Source: CAYMCV01 sp964389005 (GTDB lineage: Bacteria; Bacillota; Clostridia; Lachnospirales; Lachnospiraceae). From it: 10,082 bases of DNA. The notes beneath the pieces were generated by a model. The model was given only the letters and a program-made list of their open reading frames with translations. It had not been told where the DNA came from and did no database searches. Where the stretch lies: positions 1-10,082 of the forward strand of contig CAYMCV010000094.1 in the NCBI GenBank assembly GCA_964389005.1, read 5' to 3'. Positions within the stretch are counted from its first letter, which is position 1. Each line of letters begins with the position of its first letter. The translations under genes and the position numbers were made by a program. This document shows, in pieces, positions 5,607 through 10,082 of this stretch.

Positions 5607-6734
5607 ATGGATGAAAGTACCAAGATAAAATTCGAAGAGCGACTGAACAGTCTCTTGGCCATAGCAAAAAAGAAAAAGAATATTTTGGACTACCAAGAGA
5701 TTAATACGCATTTTGTGGATTTGAATCTGGAAGAAGAACAGTTTGAAAAGATTTTAGAGGTGTTGGAACAGAACAACGTTGATGTATTGCGCATTTCGGA
5801 TGACGATGACGATATTGTTGACGAGGAAATTCTGATAACGGGAGAAGAGGAACCGGAAGTAGATGTCGATGTGGAGAATATTGACATGTCTGTTCCGGAG
5901 GGAATCAGCATCGAAGACCCTGTCCGCATGTACCTCAAAGAAATCGGTAAAGTTCCCCTACTTTCGGCGGAAGAAGAAATTGAACTTGCCAAACGCATGG
6001 AAATGGGAGATGAAGAAGCAAAGAAGCGGTTGGCAGAGGCAAACCTTCGTTTGGTTGTCAGCATTGCCAAGCGATATGTCGGCAGAGGATTGTTATTTTT
6101 AGATTTAATCCAAGAAGGAAATCTTGGTTTGATTAAAGCTGTCGAAAAATTCGACTATCGTAAGGGATATAAGTTTTCAACCTATGCGACATGGTGGATA
6201 CGTCAGGCAATTACCAGAGCAATCGCAGATCAGGCCAGAACCATCCGTATTCCCGTTCATATGGTAGAAACAATCAATAAACTTATTCGTGTGAGCAGAC
6301 AGTTGTTACAGGAATTGGGACGTGAACCGACCCCGGAAGAAATTGCGGCCGTGTTAAAAATGCCGGAAGAACGCGTGCGGGAAATTCTCAAAATATCACA
6401 GGAACCGGTTTCGCTCGAGACACCCATCGGTGAAGAGGAAGACAGCCATTTGGGAGATTTTATTCAGGATGACAATGTTCCTGTTCCGGCAGATGCTGCT
6501 GCATTTACATTGCTAAAAGAACAGTTGGGAGAGGTACTGGAGACGTTGACGGAGAGAGAACGAAAGGTATTGAGATTACGTTTCGGTCTTGATGACGGAC
6601 GCGCGAGAACACTGGAAGAAGTTGGAAAAGAATTCAATGTTACCCGTGAAAGAATTCGTCAGATTGAGGCAAAGGCACTCAGAAAACTTCGGCATCCAAG
6701 CAGAAGCCGTAAGTTAAAAGACTTTTTGGATTGA
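5607..6734 (+). CDS. rpoD: Primary RNA polymerase sigma factor (sigma-70 / sigma-A)
   Basis: This is the housekeeping sigma factor that directs RNA polymerase to -35/-10 promoters such as the tRNA promoters here. The protein has 375 residues, the usual size for Gram-positive SigA without the large non-conserved insert of proteobacteria. A short region 1.1-like helical segment (1-62) leads into an acidic stretch (65-90). Region 1.2 begins EDPVRMYLKEIG (103-114). Region 2 (about 138-228) includes the RLVVSIAKRY and DLIQEGNLGL core-binding motifs and the -10-reading segment TWWIRQAITRAIADQ (195-209). Region 3 lies around 228-300. Region 4 (312-372) has RERKVLRLRFGL and the -35-reading helix VTRERIRQIEAKALRKLR. 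It lies 89 bases after dnaG, with no clear promoter or terminator between them, and 10 bases before trmK. Confidence 0.98.
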   Translation: MDESTKIKFEERLNSLLAIAKKKKNILDYQEINTHFVDLNLEEEQFEKILEVLEQNNVDVLRISDDDDDIVDEEILITGEEEPEVDVDVENIDMSVPEGISIEDPVRMYLKEIGKVPLLSAEEEIELAKRMEMGDEEAKKRLAEANLRLVVSIAKRYVGRGLLFLDLIQEGNLGLIKAVEKFDYRKGYKFSTYATWWIRQAITRAIADQARTIRIPVHMVETINKLIRVSRQLLQELGREPTPEEIAAVLKMPEERVREILKISQEPVSLETPIGEEEDSHLGDFIQDDNVPVPADAAAFTLLKEQLGEVLETLTERERKVLRLRFGLDDGRARTLEEVGKEFNVTRERIRQIEAKALRKLRHPSRSRKLKDFLD

Positions 6735-6744
6735 GGTAGTTTTT

Positions 6745-7458
6745 ATGGAACTCGGGGACAGGCTTTCTGCGGTTCTTCGTATGGTAAAGCCTGCGGATGT
6801 GATTGCGGATATCGGCTGTGATCATGGATACATCGCCATTGAACTGATTCGGCGACAGATTGCGACACATGTAATTGCGGCTGATGTTCATAAGGGACCG
6901 CTTCAAAGAGCAGAAGAAAACATTCGAATTTACGGATGTGAGAATTACATAACTACACGTTTATCAGACGGACTCTCGGCATTTCAAGAGGGAGAAGTTG
7001 ACGGAATGGTGTGCGCCGGTATGGGCGGAAGACTTTTGATGGATATTCTCTGCCGTGATTTACACAAAACAAAGCAGATCAAGCAATTTGTTCTGCAGCC
7101 GCAATCGGAATTGTTTTGGTTTCGACAGACATTGCGTGCGCAGGGGTTTATGATATCACAAGAGGATATGGTATATGAAGCAGGGAAGTATTATCCGATG
7201 ATGTCGGTTAACGTCGGCGCGACAAATGTAGCCAATGTAACGAAGCAAGAACAGGAATTGGCGGATTGTTACGGTGGACATCTGTTACAGAATCGGCATC
7301 CTGTTTTATTGCAATTTTTAGAAGCAGAAGAACAGCAGTTGATGCTTCTTCTTCGAGAAGTTGAGAATTCGACATCGTCAGAAAGAGGATCTAAGCGTCG
7401 GGAAGAATTGTCGATTCGCTTGCAAAGGAATCGGCTTGCCAAAAGTTACTATGCATAG
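6745..7458 (+). CDS. trmK: tRNA (adenine(22)-N1)-methyltransferase TrmK
   Basis: This S-adenosylmethionine-dependent enzyme methylates N1 of adenine 22 in the tRNA D-loop region. The N-terminal Rossmann domain has motif I DIGCDHGY (22-29), the acidic residue of motif II in AADVHKGPLQRAEENI (Asp47), and the diagnostic GMGG (92-95) followed by VLQPQSE (116-122). Residues about 160-237 form the charged helical C-terminal domain typical of the family. The 237-residue length is normal. The Shine-Dalgarno TGAGGT overlaps the rpoD stop codon, so translation of the two genes is probably coupled. The same rpoD-trmK-Nif3 order is known from Bacillus and clostridia. Assignment rests on motifs and context. 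Confidence 0.93.
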   Translation: MELGDRLSAVLRMVKPADVIADIGCDHGYIAIELIRRQIATHVIAADVHKGPLQRAEENIRIYGCENYITTRLSDGLSAFQEGEVDGMVCAGMGGRLLMDILCRDLHKTKQIKQFVLQPQSELFWFRQTLRAQGFMISQEDMVYEAGKYYPMMSVNVGATNVANVTKQEQELADCYGGHLLQNRHPVLLQFLEAEEQQLMLLLREVENSTSSERGSKRREELSIRLQRNRLAKSYYA

Positions 7459-7463
7459 GATGT

Positions 7464-7470
7464 GGGAGGG
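7464..7470 (+). promoter_or_regulatory. Ribosome binding site placing the Nif3-family start at 7477
   Basis: GGGAGGG lies six bases before ATG 7477. The frame is open from a GTG at 7462, but that codon directly abuts the Shine-Dalgarno sequence and would add MGGQH, which is the ribosome site read as protein. The start at 7477 is preferred. Confidence 0.8.
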
Positions 7471-7476
7471 CAGCAT

Positions 7477-8259
7477 ATGAAGTGTAAGGATTTAATACAC
7501 AAATTGGAAGAACTTTCACCGTCGTCTTTTGCACTTGCGTGGGACAACAGCGGACTGGCGGTCGGTGAGACGGATAAAAATATTACATCTGTCATGCTGG
7601 CATTGGATGTGACCGAGGAAGTGATTGAAGAAGCAATTCAGAAGAATAGCGATATGATTTTGACACATCATCCAATGATATTTGGCAGTATCAAGAATAT
7701 CACGGACGAAAGTGTGTTGGGACGCAAGTTAATTTCCGTCATTCGGAATCGTATGGTTTGTTACTCCATGCATACGAACTTCGATGTGATGGGGATGGCG
7801 GATGCGGCGGCTGATCGTATCAGGTTACGCGAGCGAGAAGTGTTGGACGTCACTTACGAGGATGAGATTTCGAAAGAGGGAATCGGTCGTTACGGTACAT
7901 TGTCGCATGCGATGAGTCTTCGCGAGTGTGCACAAATTGTTAAAGAAGCGTTTGAACTCCCCTATGTTCGTGTCTTTGGAGATGCAGAAGCCACCATTGT
8001 AACAGCGGCTATTTCCACCGGTTCCGGCAAAGACATGATTCAACCTGCGTTGCGAGCGGGGGTTGATGTCTTGATTACGGGAGATATCGGTTATCATGCG
8101 GGGCTTGATGCCGTTGCAGAGGGGCTTCAGATCATTGATGCAGGTCACTTTGGATTAGAGAAAATTTTTATCGGATATATGCAAGACTTTTTTGGCAGAG
8201 AATTGCCGGAGATTCAGGTCTTTGTTTCAAAGCAAGGGGAAGCGGAACAATTGATGTAA
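7477..8259 (+). CDS. Nif3-like dinuclear metal centre protein (YqfO/DUF34 family)
   Basis: This is a 260-residue NIF3-family protein. The metal-binding signature is complete: LTHHPMIF (His64, His65), MHTNFD (His99, Asp103) near the middle, and DAGHFGLE (His224, Glu228) at the end. Family members form toroidal hexamers with two metal ions per subunit. Their cellular role is unsettled: some are annotated as GTP cyclohydrolase I type 2, which is not established for this clade. The PII-like domain inserted between the two halves in the roughly 370-residue Bacillus YqfO is absent, so this is the short form. It lies 18 bases after trmK, a conserved neighbourhood suggesting a link to tRNA or nucleotide metabolism without proving one. 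I leave the gene symbol empty because the function is open. Confidence 0.92.
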   Translation: MKCKDLIHKLEELSPSSFALAWDNSGLAVGETDKNITSVMLALDVTEEVIEEAIQKNSDMILTHHPMIFGSIKNITDESVLGRKLISVIRNRMVCYSMHTNFDVMGMADAAADRIRLREREVLDVTYEDEISKEGIGRYGTLSHAMSLRECAQIVKEAFELPYVRVFGDAEATIVTAAISTGSGKDMIQPALRAGVDVLITGDIGYHAGLDAVAEGLQIIDAGHFGLEKIFIGYMQDFFGRELPEIQVFVSKQGEAEQLM

Positions 8260-8303
8260 TCTATAGGAAAGTTCATATAAAAGGGGTTTGAAAGGAGCAG
8301 AAA

Positions 8304-9968
8304 ATGAATCAGGAAATAACAGTTATCGTAAACGGACAGGAGAGAAAGTACCAAGAGGGAACTTCATTCGAGGAAATTGCAAAGGATTTTCAGGCAGCAT
8401 ATGCGAATCCGATTGCAATTGCTAAGTTCAACGGAAAAATATGTGAATTGTTCAAGAAACCTACTGTTGACGGAGAATTGGAATTTTTAGATTTATCGGA
8501 CAGTGTGGGACATCGCTCATATGTCCGTACGGCGTTACTCGTGATGCAAAAAGCAATTGAAGATGTCATAGGCGTACGCGATATCGACAAAGTAAAAGTC
8601 GAGTTCTCGATTGGTCGCGGTTACTATTGTACGGCAAAAGGGCACTTTGAAGTAAACGATGAGAATTTAAGTAAAATAACTGAGAGAATGAATGAACTCA
8701 TTCGAAATAAGACAAGAATTACCAAGCGGTCGTATCCGATGACGGAGGCGGTTGCTTTATTTGCGGCACAGGGAATGCATGACAAAGAGAAACTCTGCAG
8801 ATTCCGTAAAAGTTCTGTTATCAATGTATACGAAATAGACGGATATTACGATTATTATTATGGATATATGCTTCCGAATGCCGGCTACATCACGCATTTT
8901 GAACTGTTACCTTATCATGACGGAATCATTCTTAATCTTCCGTCTGCAAAGAAGCCGCAGCAGTTGACTGTTTTTGAGCCGAGGGAGAAACTCTTTTCCA
9001 CATTGATGACAACGAGCGATTGGGGAGATAAACTGGGAATCGGAACGGTTGGCGATTTGAATGAGTGCATCTGTAACGGCGCTGCCAATGATATGATTCT
9101 GGTGCAGGAAGCATTGCAGGAGCGAAGAATCGCGGAAATTGCCAATGCCATTGTCGAGAAAAAAGGAATCAAGTTCGTCATGATTGCAGGACCGTCATCT
9201 TCCGGAAAGACAACGTTTTCACATCGGCTTTCCATCCAACTTAGAACACACGGATTGCATCCGCATCCGATTGCTGTGGATGACTATTTTGTGAATCGTG
9301 AAGATACGCCGCTTGATGAAAACGGCGACTACAATTTTGAATGTCTTGGAGCAATCGACGTTCCGTTATTTAATAAGGACATGTCAGATTTGTTGGCAGG
9401 GAAAACCGTGGAATTGCCGACATTTAATTTCAAAACCGGTCAGAGAGAATATCACGGCAACAGAAAGACGCTCGGTGCGGACGATGTGTTGGTAATTGAG
9501 GGAATTCATGCATTAAATGATAAAATGTCTGCGTCGCTGCCGACCGAAAGTAAGTTCAAAATTTACATCAGTGCATTGACAACGTTGAACATCGACGAAC
9601 ATAATAGAATTCCGACAACAGACGGCAGACTGTTACGGCGTATGGTCAGAGATGCCAGAACACGCGGTGCGTCTGCAAAAAGAACCATACAAATGTGGCC
9701 ATCCGTCAGACGCGGTGAGGAAGAAAATATCTTCCCGTTTCAGGAAAGCGCAGACGCTATGTTCAATTCAACGCTGATTTATGAATTGGCGGTTTTGAAA
9801 CCGTTCGCGGAACCATTACTTTACAGTATTGGAGAAGATGAGCCGGAATATTTGGAAGCCAAAAGACTCTTGAAGTTTTTAGAGTACTTTTTATCGGTTG
9901 ATACGGAAAGCCTGCCCAAGAACTCCATTGCCAGAGAGTTTGTCGGAGGCAGTTGTTTCCGCGTATAA
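8304..9968 (+). CDS. Nucleoside (uridine-type) kinase with N-terminal TGS and threonyl-tRNA-synthetase-like domain
   Basis: This 554-residue protein has two halves. Residues 1-64 form a TGS domain, and about 65-220 resemble the second additional (editing) domain of threonyl-tRNA synthetase. The metal-binding HxxxH and CxxxH pairs of true editing sites are not evident: the first region reads HRSYVR, with a single His70. Residues about 285-500 are a uridine kinase/phosphoribulokinase P-loop domain with Walker A GPSSSGKTT (296-304), DDYF (326-329), the substrate-site region NFECLGAID (344-352), VIEGIHAL (397-404) and an arginine-rich lid (LLRRMVRDARTRG, 443-455). It probably phosphorylates a nucleoside with ATP or GTP; the preferred substrate cannot be read from sequence. 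AAAGGAG at 8291-8297 sets the start. It is the last gene of the run, 44 bases after the Nif3-family gene, and ends just before rnpB. Confidence 0.92.
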   Translation: MNQEITVIVNGQERKYQEGTSFEEIAKDFQAAYANPIAIAKFNGKICELFKKPTVDGELEFLDLSDSVGHRSYVRTALLVMQKAIEDVIGVRDIDKVKVEFSIGRGYYCTAKGHFEVNDENLSKITERMNELIRNKTRITKRSYPMTEAVALFAAQGMHDKEKLCRFRKSSVINVYEIDGYYDYYYGYMLPNAGYITHFELLPYHDGIILNLPSAKKPQQLTVFEPREKLFSTLMTTSDWGDKLGIGTVGDLNECICNGAANDMILVQEALQERRIAEIANAIVEKKGIKFVMIAGPSSSGKTTFSHRLSIQLRTHGLHPHPIAVDDYFVNREDTPLDENGDYNFECLGAIDVPLFNKDMSDLLAGKTVELPTFNFKTGQREYHGNRKTLGADDVLVIEGIHALNDKMSASLPTESKFKIYISALTTLNIDEHNRIPTTDGRLLRRMVRDARTRGASAKRTIQMWPSVRRGEEENIFPFQESADAMFNSTLIYELAVLKPFAEPLLYSIGEDEPEYLEAKRLLKFLEYFLSVDTESLPKNSIAREFVGGSCFRV

Positions 9969-9969
9969 G
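9940..9969 (+). promoter_or_regulatory. Candidate rnpB promoter inside the end of the nucleoside kinase gene
   Basis: TTGTCG (9940-9945) and TATAAG (9964-9969) are 18 bases apart and would start transcription near 9976, close to the expected 5' end of RNase P RNA. The -10 box overlaps the kinase stop codon. No terminator separates the two genes, so read-through followed by processing is also possible. Confidence 0.4.
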
Positions 9970-9983
9970 TGTAATACAGATAC

Positions 9984-10082
9984 TGTGAGTGTGATAAATG
10001 ATCGCGCCCGACGGGCCGAAAGGTGTCGGGTGAGGAAAGTCCGGGCTTCATAGGGCAGGATGCCGGATAACGTCCGGTGGAG
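9984..10082 (+). ncRNA. rnpB: RNase P RNA (rnpB), 5' part; gene continues beyond the window
   Basis: This is the catalytic RNA that removes 5' leaders from precursor tRNAs. The universally conserved block GAGGAAAGTCCGGGCT (10032-10047) followed by CATAGGGCAGGATGCC is the 5' half of the P4 core and the adjoining region. Upstream, CCCGAC/GTCGGG (10007-10012 with 10025-10030) forms the P3-like hairpin, preceded by ATCGC where E. coli has GTCGC. Downstream, CCGGA/TCCGG (10063-10067 with 10073-10077) forms the next hairpin with a TAACG loop. The wording resembles the ancestral type A form. The exact 5' end is uncertain by about five to ten bases; the 3' two thirds, including the other P4 strand, lie outside. 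Confidence 0.93.

Noticed and set aside
5690..6070. Long minus-strand open frame opposite rpoD (and similar ones opposite other genes)
   Set aside because: The low-complexity Ser-rich protein is what the acidic-codon region of rpoD gives on the other strand. No ribosome site or promoter supports it.
7462..7476. GTG start for the Nif3-family gene
   Set aside because: The codons between 7462 and 7476 are the ribosome binding site of ATG 7477, and Nif3 proteins typically begin close to the conserved segment that follows 7477.
1..10082. CRISPR arrays, insertion sequences, phage genes, toxin-antitoxin pairs
   Set aside because: No regularly spaced repeats, terminal inverted repeats, transposase, integrase or small paired ORFs were seen. 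The coding space is filled by housekeeping genes and the hydrogenase-like sensor.

Overview
The window looks like the chromosome of an anaerobic Gram-positive bacterium of the class Clostridia, most likely Lachnospiraceae or a close relative. The grounds are an [FeFe]-hydrogenase-type protein, the order dgt-dnaG-rpoD-trmK-Nif3-nucleoside kinase that I know from clostridia, strong Shine-Dalgarno sites, and a moderate base composition (mid-40s % GC by eye). A 10-base N run flanked by a duplicated 18-mer, with a GC-rich foreign-looking stretch beside it, shows that this is draft and probably metagenome-derived sequence.

Layout. Positions 1-345 hold two leucine tRNA genes in divergent orientation. 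The left one (anticodon AAG, minus strand) is cut by the window edge. The right one (anticodon CAG, plus strand) is complete and ends in a clear terminator. Each has its own near-consensus promoter in the 160 bases between them. Positions 436-2515 are a single-gene unit with its own promoter and terminator. It encodes a soluble protein that joins a ferredoxin domain, a group B-like [FeFe]-hydrogenase catalytic domain, a four-cysteine Fe-S domain and a chemoreceptor signalling hairpin. This is the most interesting gene in the window.

From 2640 to 9968 six genes lie head to tail on the plus strand with gaps of 10-89 bases and no terminator that I can see: dGTP triphosphohydrolase (dgt), DNA primase (dnaG), the primary sigma factor (rpoD/sigA), tRNA adenine-22 methyltransferase (trmK), a Nif3-family metal protein, and a nucleoside kinase with a threonyl-tRNA-synthetase-like N-terminus. 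This is a clostridial version of the macromolecular synthesis operon: nucleotide pool control, replication priming, transcription initiation and tRNA modification in one unit. The dgt gene carries an artefactual in-frame insertion of exactly 60 bases around the N run.

From about 9984 to the right edge is the 5' part of the RNase P RNA gene (rnpB), cut by the window end. All recognisable genes belong to known families. I found no CRISPR array, insertion sequence, phage gene or toxin-antitoxin pair. The candidates for new biology are the putative hydrogenase-based chemoreceptor and the tandem repeat in its promoter.
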